From Zygnema cylindricum (Eukaryota; Streptophyta; Zygnematophyceae; Zygnematales; Zygnemataceae): a stretch of DNA of 64,000 nucleotides. Made by a program: the position numbers and the translations under genes. The stretch spans positions 1 through 64,000 of the forward strand of contig JBBHKE010001403.1 in NCBI GenBank assembly GCA_037447655.1, in the 5' to 3' direction. Below the pieces are notes generated by a model. The model was not told where the DNA came from and ran no database searches. It was given only the letters and a program-made list of their open reading frames with translations. Below, in pieces: positions 10,131 to 22,546 of this stretch (positions are counted from its first letter, which is position 1; the number at the start of each line of letters is the position of its first letter).

Positions 10131-11697
10131 TAGTTTTTCAGTTTTGGCCATACCGGACTCAGATGGTTTACCATCGTGCTTTGTAATTTATCATGTCAGA
10201 TTTTTTTTTTAGAGCGATACAGTGTAGTTTTGTCTCGCTGGAGAGGAAGGAACCCAGGCGCCCTCCACCTATTATACTCTCAAAGCCTTTTATTGTCAAC
10301 GCTTCTCTGTGGCTTTACATTGCTTGCAAGTTTGTCCTTTTTTGATCTACTATTTATTTCATATTCTAGAGCTTTGTCTTTTCATTCTGGGCATGGGAAA
10401 TTTATGTCGTGGGGCCCAGTTTTTGGAACATAGTTATCTTTGGGTTAAAGTTGGTAATATTAGGCAATAGTGTTTTGATTTTGTTTTTTCTAAGCTTTAC
10501 TTGCGACTTTGTCTTGCCCATTTTGCTGGTCCTCCGGTATTCATAGTAACATTGGTTATATGCATTTTGATATAGTGTGGCTTTTTGCCTTCATTTCTCA
10601 GTGGAATACTGCTCCTATACGAAGAGGGTTCACTAGCTTTGTTTTTTTAAGCTTATTATTTTTAGAACTGAATTACTATGAGCCTGTAATTAATGTGGTT
10701 CTCAACCTGGACGAAAGATCAAATGGTTAAAAAACACGTGTATTGCTTGCCATCCCCCGTGAAGATTTAAAACCATCTTGCCACTTTGGTAAAGAGGGAA
10801 GAGAAAAAGAAAAGATGGGAATCCGAGATAAATAAAAATATCCAATTTGCTTGGGCCATCTCAAATCGTTGTTAGTATAATATTTTTTTAGCCATAAATT
10901 GTGGTGTCAGTGCTCCAAATCTTCATCATGGAAGCAAGTAAAACAAGATTGCACCCAACCACCAAGCAATAAATAGTTGTAAAATTTAATTTACAAATAT
11001 CTTAACCTAAAATCATTTCCTATCGCAACTCTCATATAAGAAATGAAAATGGGACACCAACTCCTACAGGATGATTGTGGCATAGATGAAAATTTCGAAG
11101 TGTCAGGGTTTTTAAAGGTTTTTTAGGGTTTTTTAAGCACCAAAAGGCAGACAGACTTTATTAAGAAAACAAGGCGGTGAACCACTTGAGTATCATGGGA
11201 ACCAAAAAGTTAATTACAATAAGCCAAAACTTCACGTGCGTTCATAAATCTTAACTTTGTTATTAACAAACTAGCGTTATTTAGAGTAATAAAAGAGTAC
11301 TTTAAAAGTTTTCGATACAAACTACTGGTTGTGAAATTTCCAAAACAAGAAATGCACGGAAATCATTAGTGATTTGAACATCACTAAGGACGAAAGAAGA
11401 CGTTAGACAACCATTAGATGTCATCAATTATATGTTTCTTCCGATAAGAATACATCGGAAGATAATGCTCGAGAAGTCCACTAAAATAAAAGTTTTAACG
11501 ATACAAAAACAAAAAAAACCATCGAACCTCGTAGATAGGTTTCCTATTAAACTCTCCTCGAAAACCCAAGTAAAAAAACCCGAAATTTCTACAAAATTAA
11601 AGACTGATAATACCATTACAAGACTATACAGAGACCGTACGTATCCCATTAATTTCGGCCGATATTCGTTTAAAAAACGTTGAAAAAACATCCGTTT
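10131..11697. other. 3' flank of AMSH, no other gene recognised
   Basis: AT-rich. Open frames such as 10176-10433 and 11428-11691 show no recognisable domain and overlap on both strands. A run of TTTTTAGGG-like units occurs near 11108-11140. Confidence 0.4.
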
Positions 11698-14600
11698 TTA
11701 CCTCAAATCGATGACATCAAAATTCAAATTAGGGTTTAAAAACACATGAGAACAGTGCTCATAAATGGGACCTCCCCCCTTGGGAGTTTCATGAGGATGA
11801 AATCCTCGCTGGTTGCAACTTTGGATAACTTTCACACCTCCGGGATCCGACAGTCGGAAAATTCCATACCTCCTGAGGCACCCAAAAGAAAAGAAGGGAG
11901 GGAGGGAGGGAGGGGGGGAGGGGAGAGGGAGAGGGAGAGGAGAGGGAGAGGGGGAGGGACAGAGACAGTTGATGGTGCCGGTGACCGAGACGACTGGTGG
12001 CCGATGAGTGATGAGTGATCAGTGATGGGGATGCATGATGTGATGCAGGTTGAGAGAGCATGGTGGATGACGATATGGAGAGTGACCTTGAAATCGTTAG
12101 TGACAAATGACCATAAAACTATACTGCCCACGAGCACCACTATCTATAAACCGAGTCTTTCATAAGTTTCGAAGGTGGAACGACTATATTCACTTAGTGG
12201 AAAGCATATTTAAAATCGACTGAACTAATCCAAAACTCGGAGAATTTCATCAAAATTAGGCAAAACAACCTGTTCACATACTCATACTGATCTCCCATAC
12301 CCAAAATGCAGAATCCACACTAATTGTGATCGGTGTCTATTCCAATTAAGCTAAGGCGATAACAAAGTAACAACCAGAAAAAAAGAAGTTTAGTGCGACA
12401 CAAGGACTTACTATAAGCATCATTAAAACAGTAGAAAGAAATGGTGATTAATACACAAAGAGTCAATACGAAGAAATGACATTGGATACTTTACAGTAAA
12501 ACGTAATAAGCACAGAGAGCAAGAAGAAGTAAGAAGGAAAGACTTGGTAAGAGATATACCGGCTGGTATCGGAGGGAGCCATAACAACAGCTATGGCTTC
12601 TTGCAGCATAATCTGGAAGTAAAAGACAGAAAGGAAAGAGAAAAGAGAGAAAAGAGGGAGAGAAGAGAGATAGAAACGAGAAGTGAAACAGAGGAGAAAC
12701 AGACGAGAGAGACGCGCAAAAAGAACGAAAAACACAAAAGAAAGGAAAATGAGAAAGAAGCAAAAGCCATAAGGAGTAGGCAAGAGACAAGACGAAAAGG
12801 ACGATGATCTACACACACAAGGGTTAAAAAACAAAGACAAGTTTTGTTTCAAGTAAAACAAAATCATAGACTAAGTCAATCAAAGTAGCTGATATTCACT
12901 GTTCTTATACACTGATTTTTCAACTAAAACATAGGAGATGAATGGAAGACAGAAAAATAGAGTGTCCAAAATACAGAAAACTGAAAGAAGAGAGCGGAAA
13001 GCAGAAGAAATAATGATTCGCGAACAAAGCAAAAAGAAAAAACCATGAAATGTTCTACTACTGCCTCTAGTGCCAAACTGACTACATCAGGTACATCAAA
13101 ATCCTCTCTCTCCCTTTCCAGCCAAACTCTTGCATCGCATAGGGAGATTTATGACAAGTTTTAGAGTTCAGATTCTCACTTGATATGAGTAATGCGTGTG
13201 AAGATCTATCGAAGACATGAAACACGATTGCGAAGGATGTGTCTGAAAAAGAACAAAAGAATAACAAATACCAAAGCATGAAAAAATGTTAAGATGTTCA
13301 CTTAACATGTGTCATCACCCCCAAAACTTGAGTAGGAAAACAATTGTTACATCGTAAATTGAGTAGTTACATGGTTTAATTTGACACAGCTTTATATGCA
13401 CTTAAAAGTAGAGGGACAATCTTGCTAGACGATTACTTTGTTGCTACTCTCGTGGCCTTTGTACCCGATCTACATAACTGCAGAGCATTTGTACAGAAAC
13501 TGTACAAAGAAGGACACTCCATTGAAACTTGAAGGAAGATAATGGCCTGTCCTTTTGTACAAATAATAGCTTCTATTGGAGTACAGTCATTTGGCCGATA
13601 AATTATGTTCGAGCCTTTTTACAATTCACATGTGACGACCGTGCTTAAACCTCAAACCATCAGATGGAAGATGTCAAAAAAGACTATGAATCTAAAATAT
13701 TCTTGGGTTCCATGGGCATTATCGTTCACCCCCCATCCGATGGTTTGAGGCGAAGCTGCGAACCGACCACTTGTCACATACAGGACGTGAATAATACAAA
13801 GTCTCGAGCCTTTTTGTATGGTTAACGTACAGTTATGTACTACTACATATACTAGGCTGTAAGAGTAGCCACAAAATGATCATCGAAATAAATTTTCCCA
13901 AAACCAGAAAAGCATTAGAAACGCCTTGACAAAACACTTGAATCCTTTAAAGGAACTAACCTTACAAAACCCTCGATTGGGATCTAATTGGCAGTCCAAA
14001 AATGCGTCAAAAATAAAAATAAAACAAGAGCAACAGTCTAGAAACATGGATGATGGTATCTAATTCACAATAGTTAAATGGGTGGATTTATGACCTCAAA
14101 TCGTTATTTAAGGCCAAGTTGTTATTTTAAAACAGGAGTTTAATGCGGAACCAATCTATAAAATCATATTTGTTTAAGCAATTAAAAAATTATGAACAAA
14201 ACCCACAACAATTGGCGAGGTTGTCAAATGTGCACAAAATCCTATGTTTAGTGCGAACACGAATGCTCAAACCAGTTTTTTCAAATCCCAAGTAACAAAA
14301 CAACAGCTGAAGGCAGAAAAAAGAAATGAAATATTTACATGAATCCACCCAAGCTGAAACAATCCTCGTTTGTCTTGAGCCTCGAAAATCTCTTCCTCGT
14401 TGACTGTCTGGCACTGTGTCAAATAAAAAGAAAAAAAAAGGTCATTTCTATCTGTGCTTAGTTATTCCTATTTATATCTGTTAAATATTGAAAAAGGAGG
14501 AATAAAACCTTGAACCCAAACATTTATAACCAGCAATTTCCATAACATGCACCATCAACATGACGTTTTAGTGCCATATTACTGTTAGTATTATTATTAT

Positions 14601-17600
14601 TATTATGACATAACAAACCCATCGGAAGAAATAGACGGTCTGGATAAAAAAATATAAGTTTCGAACAAGTTAAACAGAAATGTGTAAAATCAGTAAACGT
14701 TAGATTGACTGTCGCTTTCAGGTTCAAATATATCCAATAAGAATGAAAACCATAAGAAAAGAACGAAGGAAAAAAACATCAAGCGTAATAACAAAAGGTT
14801 TACTTCTTACCGAATCAGAAGTGGCTTCCTGCTTCGGCAAAACAAGAGTGCTGATATAAAAGGTTCCCTTTTTCTGTCCAAAAATAAATAAATAAAACTT
14901 AAGAGATTATCACTGAAACTCTCGACTTCTTGATGCCCAAAAAACTCATGCAAAATAAAATAACCATTTTACATCTTTATGAATGAACCCTGTAACAACA
15001 CAAATACATACCAATGTGCCTGCCAATACTCCACAAGTTTCTAAATTCCGTAAAGTGTTTGATTTCACCATTCTCATGAATTCCTCCATCATCCTCGCAG
15101 ACTGGAAAAACAAACAAAAGATAAGGTCAGCCCCTTTCCAAATACTGAAATTAAAGAAATTTAATCAACGCATGAGAGTTATGGATACGAAACAAAATCC
15201 CCAAAGAGCCAAATAGAAAATCCAAATTGGTTAACTATTGTAATATAAGTCAGCAATTTGATGACAGGTTTTCTTATTCACAATCCACTTAATTCACGAA
15301 AGTCATAAAAACCATCTCATACAATTGGATTGTCATGTGCTAAGTGTAAACAATTGTTAGGGAAAAACGCGGTTTTCGACCAACAAGAAAAAATCAGCTT
15401 TATTGAATGAAAACCATTTAATCTTTCCAATCATCCTCTTACTTGAAAAAATCAGGAATTCGCACAAAACATAGTGAAAGGAAGTGATTTCAAGGTGCAT
15501 AATAACACATACACATAATTACACAGAGACAATAAGTGGCAAAAAAGTTCTTACGATATGAAGGGGCTTCGGTCCCTTAGACTCATCCAATTTTTCCATT
15601 TCAGTAGGAAGACCGGGCCGCGGATCGGCAACATCTGAAGGTAGAGGTTGAACTGACTGTACAGGAACCTCCATGGGAGGAGGAGAGGGTTGTCGAATAA
15701 GTTTAACTTCTGGGGCAATATCAGGAATAGGATGTATTACTGGAGGAGAAGGTCCCTCAATAACCACAGCTCCTTTCGTGTCAGGCCATAAGACAGGTTC
15801 AGGAAGGATGTTTGGATTCTGGGTATCTGATATTGCAGGAGTAGAATTGGTGGCCCAGTTTGGATCAAGCCTGCATGTTTATGGAAAAAACATATGGGAA
15901 AAAAGGCTTCATACAACTAACTTGAACAATTCTAAGTTAAAGTTTACTATTTCTTGCAGTAATAACATGCATAGAAAATTCCGTTCGTTCCACCTTTTGG
16001 CGTTGAGATATACAAATCACGCCTTCAAGAACTTATTGTTTTGGTGAATTTCAAGGCCTTCAAGTGGCGACGGTGAACACCATGATTAGTGTGGCATTAT
16101 TACTGATACTTAATCCACAAGAATGTTGATAGAATTCCCCAAAATAAAGTCCAGTCCACACTAACTCATTGTTTTGTACTCAGGAGTTTTCTTTATCTTC
16201 AAAAACCGTGAAGTGCATGAATAACCTCGACCACATTATGTTTTGTTTACATTCTCAACTTTAACATCACATAATTGATTTTCATAATATGGATGACTTG
16301 CGATTCCCACAAAAAAAAAATGAGGGTAAAGTTTGACTTTTTCACATTAAAAAAACCAAAACCATTAATTTACTTGTTACAGGAAAATGTGAAGGCAGGA
16401 GTCGACCGCATGAATCATAGAACTACATTTATTTGCCAATCTCGTTAATCAGATTTTATCTCCCAACTACAACCCCATAACTTACGAAGGCATGGAAATG
16501 GGCCCATCGTCGATAAAACTGGTAGGGTACTGTACCTGCAACACCACGCCAAAAGGGACAAATCAACAAATCTTTCGCAAAAAAGTAGATCTTAAAAAAA
16601 GAAATGGCAATAAATGGAGAGTTTAATAACATTCAGCATAGTTTCGATGTCCTTCCATGCAGCAAAAAGCATGGCAAAAATCCTGAAAATCAGTAAATCA
16701 TAAACCGTGAAGAACCTCATTGCAACCAAAATACAAAACATTAAAGACCACCTGAAACAGTATAATTTTCAAATTCTTCATGCTGCTGTACAAATGACGA
16801 TGGCAAAAACAAATCTTGGTTCAAGACATTCTACACAAACTATACATGATGGTGAAAACTAAAGTAATCCAGAATTTCTTCTACTGTGGTGCAGACCATT
16901 AACGAACCGAGTATATTTGACGTTTTTTTTTTTTTAGTTTGATTTCCTTGTATAAAGCGGGAAAGTATATCCATCAAGGCAGAAACTAGTGCGGAGGCTG
17001 ATTTACTAGAATTGTCATGAATTAACACAGTTATGGATACTGTAACAAAAGATAACAAAGGCAGTGGTTCTACCAAGAAATCTGCCTTTCTCTCAACATC
17101 ACACGTTCGTTCACCTAAACCATCAGCTCTCCCAGTACTAGATTTATATTTCTACCTCACTTGCAAATATAAACTAACTTCACTTGCAAATATAAACTAC
17201 CAGTTAAAAACTCGTAAAAAGAGTTATAGCTCCACACTGTTGCTGTCGACAATTTTTTTCCTAAAGAACTGATTATGTCCCCAGCGCGAAATCAGGAGCG
17301 AACAAACATTTCTGGAGTTGTAAGAAAAACTATTCTTCCAGACTCAGAAAAAAAGACGACAGGTAAGCAAACATAATTTTCTCCAAGCCAGAAAAACAAG
17401 AACATCAATGATTTGCAATGCAGCACAAAGGTTTGCCCATTGAATAGCAAAACCATTTGAAGTGCCCATTGTGTCATTTCACCAAAACTTGTCGCCCCAT
17501 CCATTTTCACATCAGAAATATCTGCACAACTCGTTGTTTGACTGCCCCCAAGAAAATTGGAGAAATACAGAGCCATTCCATTGTTTCAATCATATGGTTA

Positions 17601-20600
17601 AAATAGCATACCCTCGCTTGAGTAGTACGTATTGGTTGCTGATTTAATGAACCCAAAAAGGAATGTCGTGACAACGTCTCGCTTTTTGGTCGGGGAATAT
17701 TGAAGCTCCTGTTACCACAAACACGACGAATCCCAGAAAAAAACTGCATAAGAAATGTGCAGCAAGACAGCAAAAAACATAAAACTCGCCAGACAAAACA
17801 ATGAGACAAACAATCTCAGATCACCTAACAAGATATAAATAATAACGCCATACGCTAACTTTGACGGCAAATACAAAATGGAACCAATAACCCCACAAGC
17901 TGTATCTACAATAATCCTCAAAATGAGCCTTCCAAATCACACATATGATAGTAATTTCCTGAAAAAAATGAACTCCAGACCTGATACCTACATGGTTGTG
18001 AAGGTGTTTGCTAAATTGTCAAGTTCGGGTTTTGAAACGGGAACAGGCCCGGTCAATAGATCCATGGGACCACTGAGAAGATCAAATGTACCGTTCGTTG
18101 GAAAAGTTGTCTGCATGTACAATAAAGACATACATACGTATAATTAGGGTTTATTAGTTTCTAAGCAAAACAATGGGGAATAGACTGTATGTTGAAGAGC
18201 AGCTTTCTCAACAAGCTGGCATGCACTTACAACCTTAAGTGAATTACCCTCTCCAGCGACACAGAAACTTAAACATATTATACATTTTATACAACGTTTT
18301 CATTCTTTTAATGAAACATTTGGGACAGGTTTCTTCTGTGGACAGAACTGTCATAGGTAATCTCACGGAAGAGCTTGTTGCCTACAAGATGGCTGTTCAT
18401 GCGAAATATAATAATAAACACAAAAGAAAAGCCATGTGAATTTTTTGGAGGGGGAGGGGAGAGAGGGGGGAAGGGGGTTAAACGGTTTAGGCTATGTCTT
18501 TAAGAACTAGGCTAGAAGCACTTCTCTTGATTGCTACTTCGTAAAGTTGAAGGAAATGTATGGTTGACAAAGTGGACAAAATTCTTTTAATCCCTGTAAG
18601 ATTAACTCCACAAACAATAAAATAGTTCACTTGACTTTTACATGGAAAGCAAAGACTAAACTTTTCCACAAGGCCAGCGACATAGGACCCACTCTCACAT
18701 TTTATGTGGATGCAGTAACAACCCAGTCGATTGAAAGAAAACCATACAATTCTATAATCATATCTACAACTTCCAAAGCTCATATTCACAAGTCATGTGA
18801 CAGAAATCTCTCACCATACTATTGACCGATAAAGGCTTCACAAACGGGTCAGAGAAAAAACTTTCTGCTTGACTGCCTATTTCATATGCAGGCCAAGCAC
18901 CATTCTGTATAGAGGGACGATGTGCTGTGGTTGACATTTTGCAGGTATTCATCGCCATTACCACAGGCTTTAACCGCTCCAACTCAACAAGAACATCCAG
19001 TAATCGCTGCAAGAATTCATAAAGCCCATCCAATACCAGGTATCATTCAGTACTTACATGCAATTGGGGCCAAGCTGTCATTTTTAAGGAAGCTAGCTTC
19101 CATGCAATGGAAACTTCACCTTCATTCTATAGAAAGCAAACATCAACCGGGAAATCCCAAACAAGTTCTATAGCTGCTCAACTTAAAAGTTGAAGCTTTG
19201 TCAGGGCTTGATTACAAATGAGGATGAGCGGTTCAGTCTGCTTACAAGGTAAGAACAAGTAATTATTGATAAAATATAGCATGAAACATGTTTGTGCAGA
19301 CAAATGCCAAAGATACTCCAGGAAGTCAAGGTCCTCTGCTCACTGCCTTTCTAATAGTAAAACGGCCTCTCTTTGCGCATAAAAAGTATTAAGTTTCTAA
19401 CAGAACATTTTCACTGTAGCCCATTTGTCCACATTGTAGCCCATATGGACTTTGATTACTTTCTCGATATCAAGAAAGGTCGGCAATGTAAATCATACAA
19501 CTAATAATGGATGCCTTGGCAACAAAATTAAACTCTTCAACCAATTAAGACAACTTAGCGATAATTAATTACCAAGATGTCTCATTGAATCTCTGGCGTC
19601 CCAAATATAGGTGTCCAGCGTTCAATTTGAATGGAATCGCAGAACTGAAAGAGGGGCGTTAAGAAAAGTGCCTAACCAAAAGTTTAGGGTTTATTATGAT
19701 TTGGGTATCAAAGGGTTGCAACAAAGACAGCTCTACCGGAACATTGCACCTATATTTCACAATAGATTGTAGGTGGTAATGGAGATCACCATGCCTTCAT
19801 TAACCTAAAGTTCCTCATGCTGTCGTATCAAAGTAGCAACACTTAAAACATAAATTCACATCTTCGTGACAAACCTACATGAGAAACAAAAAGCAAAGGG
19901 GAGACTTGCATGATAATGTGAAACTTGCCCGCTTGAAATCATCTCGTTCGTCCCTGAATTCACTCATCTTGTACTCCTTGTGCTCAGGAATAGTCTCCGT
20001 GATTAAGCTGCAAAATAACATATTTCCTAAACAAAACGGCATCAAATTTAACAAACTAGTTGCTCAAATGCCATAGAAAAACCTTCCAAGGTATCTAACC
20101 AAGCTTTTGTAATAATAGCAACTACTTTTGTGCAACAAACAAGGACATGAAGTAAAAATCACCTGGCAAAACGGAGAAGCAGGACATAGAGCTCAATTTT
20201 GTTATCTTCCCGCCGGTAAACATCAGCCTGCGGTTGCAAAATTGGCAAACAAGGACACAAATGAATAGAAATAAAAAAAATTGAAAGACGTCCCGAATGG
20301 ACGTCAACGGCAAAATTGTTTCCACCTTCATGTACTTTGTTAACTAAAAATGGATACTCTTGAAACATTTCCAAAAGGCGTCCATCGGTCTCTCTTCCTT
20401 CTTTCCTGCCTCATTCCTTTCGCATAGTCAACAAAAATATGTCTAACAAACATGCAAGTCTCTTCACCAGTTGCCGTTAAAACCTCTCTTGTTTCCCCTC
20501 TTATTCTATTCCCGCTATCAAATTATGAAGGTTGTTCACAAATTTGCAAACAGATTTACCGGGTGTCTCCAAAATTCGGCCAATGTCCGCCCCACCACCC

Positions 20601-20870
20601 TCTTGTCTGCAATTCTGGAGCAAACATCCCTCGACATACTCTAATAAATAACAAGCATTTTTCAAGACCTATGACTTTCTAATGCAGCATGTCCTACTCC
20701 ATCTCTTGTCACTTGAACGTGCTAAATGCCCTCTTTCTTTGAAATGTCACAAGTCCAATGTAGCTCACCTGGCGGAGTACATTGTCAGCTGAGCGATAAT
20801 AGTATTTCAGAGGAAGCCTTTGATCCACCTCCAACTTCCTTGTCTTTGCTGCAATATCAATGCCGGCCAT
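11698..20870 (-). CDS. AMSH: AMSH-type K63-specific deubiquitinase (JAMM metalloprotease)
   Basis: Zinc metalloprotease that cleaves K63-linked ubiquitin chains on endosomes with ESCRT partners. Fourteen exons join in one frame (512 codons; plant AMSH proteins are about 500): 20870-20769, 20227-20163, 20007-19929, 19006-18815, 18110-17992, 17708-17612, 16535-16486, 15870-15555, 15101-15012, 14873-14811, 14413-14339, 13242-13180, 12612-12560, 11872-11698. The N-terminal dimerisation/MIT-like helices (KYYYRSADNVLRQ, LYVLLLRFASLITETIPEHK) are followed by a Pro-rich linker (exons 4-8). The MPN+ domain starts at about residue 300: ETCGVLAGTL, then GWIH, then HPSQSCFMSSIDLHTH, which carries the JAMM HxH, Ser and Asp. 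AMSH features GFHPH and YEHCSHV and the typical C-terminus VIDLR-stop follow. The exon 3 donor is GC (CGG|GCAAGT), the only choice that keeps frame with exon 4. The exon 14 acceptor is CAGGAG. Catalytic residues look intact. Confidence 0.95.
11881..11970. repeat. GGGA/GAGGGA purine tract before AMSH last exon
   Basis: Plus-strand purine run beginning about 10 bp from the acceptor of the last AMSH exon. In the transcript it is the polypyrimidine tract. Confidence 0.9.
12622..12806. repeat. GAAA/GAGA purine tract before AMSH exon 13
   Basis: A degenerate purine run directly upstream, in transcript sense, of the exon 13 acceptor at 12613. It is pyrimidine-rich in the AMSH transcript. Confidence 0.85.
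18442..18478. repeat. Short G/A-rich tract in AMSH intron 4
   Basis: A purine run on the plus strand within the intron at 18111-18814, so it is pyrimidine-rich in the AMSH transcript. Confidence 0.8.
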
Positions 20871-22546
20871 TGTGGAAACTCCCGTCCCAGTAAACTAAAG
20901 GAGATTCTTGATTAGTCACTTCCAAACTTTCAGCCCTTAACCAGCCAATTTTTTTGATTGGTAACTGACATTAAAAATAAATAGATTTCTTCGATGTTCT
21001 ACTGCTCAACCAGTTTAACAGTGTGACTGTTTAGCTCCTCAGCCGTTGATTGATTGGACTTTTAGCGTGCTAGGGTTTGCTTAAATTGCAAAGGATGCAG
21101 AGCCTGTTCAGGTGTGTATAAATAAATGATGGTATTTTCTTTTGTTATTCTCTGCCTCAATTGTACGTGTTCCTTTTTCATTCGTGTCACCTAAAATTCC
21201 TAACCACGATATAAAATCCTATGTATTTCGTATCGTTGTAAGTATCTCTTTCCAGCTGATTCCTTTTATTCTTCAAGTAACATTTACGCCAACCTCCAAA
21301 AATATGATCATAAGTCTCTCTATTTCTACTTCATGTGTGATTTTTGCCAGGAAAAGCTCTCATGGTTCCTGTCCCTGCATGTGTTTGGCTTGATCCTCTT
21401 CCTGTGGCTGATTACTACACTCTGATTCCCGTCAACGCGCACGCATATAAATTTTTTTTTAACAATATTCCATGGAGAATCTAATTGCAGAGCTCTCCTA
21501 ACTTTCCTGAACCTTCTTGATCTCAAGAACTAGAAGACTATGATTGTCAAAGCACTTTACATTCTTCTGCAATATGGTTTACACTTTCTATGTTCATTCG
21601 TGGAGGTTGACCTAATTAGGGCGGTTCCCCACCAAGTACGGACTATTATATGCTCCGAGTTTTCAGCCTTTCGTTTTTCTCATTATTTGTTCTTCTAACA
21701 ATATCGGACGGTCAGGACTCGGGTGCTATAAAATGTCGTCATACAAGCCAGCAAATACTTAAATGTCGTTGTCCAAGCCAGCAAATGCGTGCGCGACACG
21801 TCTGAACTATTACGGGTACATCATGAAAAAGATCGGTTGACTACGGTTGAGTTTCCTGTGAGCATGGAAGGGCACGTGTAGCGGTGTAGGTTACCGCACT
21901 GGTGAAGAATAATAAATTTATGCGTCACAGGGGGACTTTCTATTTTTGTTGCATTGTTTCATAGCGATCAAGTGTGGCGCGCTCTTCTCATGTTCGGTGA
22001 AATTCACTTTGATCTAAAAGAGATGCCAGCGTGGCAAGCTGCAGGAGATATCCGTGATCAGTTCCATGTGCGGAGTCCGTGTGACGTTTCTGCACTTTTT
22101 CAACAATCGGTTCACAGTTATATAATTACCTTCCCGTGAAACTAAGGCGTGAAAAAACTGAACCATAGATCAGCGCTAATCACTTCAAATTGCACAGTAA
22201 TTATCTCCCCGTGAAACTAGCCGTGGAAAACTGAACCATAGATCAACGCTAATCGCTTCAAATTGCACAGTACAAAGAATCAAAAGGTGGCTCTTAACCC
22301 TTGCAGCTATTCTTTCCTGCTCCCGGAAAACGGCAAGACTTAAAACAAGCAAACACTATAACTCCTCAGTATCCAGTCGTAAGGGCGAATTTAGGGTTTG
22401 TTGAAGTGAAGTTGAACATAATTTAAGCAATCTTGGAAGCTGGAAAAGACTTTTCATCAAGATACACTTTTTTGAGAACAGGCCACATTAGGTCTTTTCT
22501 TGATTTTGTCTGAGACTGACTTCTTACTGTAGAGAGAGTGAGTGAG
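20871..22546. promoter_or_regulatory. Divergent intergenic region between AMSH and NHP2
   Basis: 1.7 kb between two head-to-head start codons. It holds a telomere-box (TTTAGGGTTTG, 22390-22400) about 147 bp before the NHP2 ATG and a related TAGGGTTTG (21071-21079) about 200 bp before the AMSH ATG. A near-duplicate pair of about 75 bp lies at 22121-22195 and 22197-22272, and an imperfect 33-bp duplication at about 21728-21790. I saw no clear TATA box near NHP2. In plants telo-boxes are common in promoters of ribosome-biogenesis genes; applying that here is inference. Confidence 0.6.
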
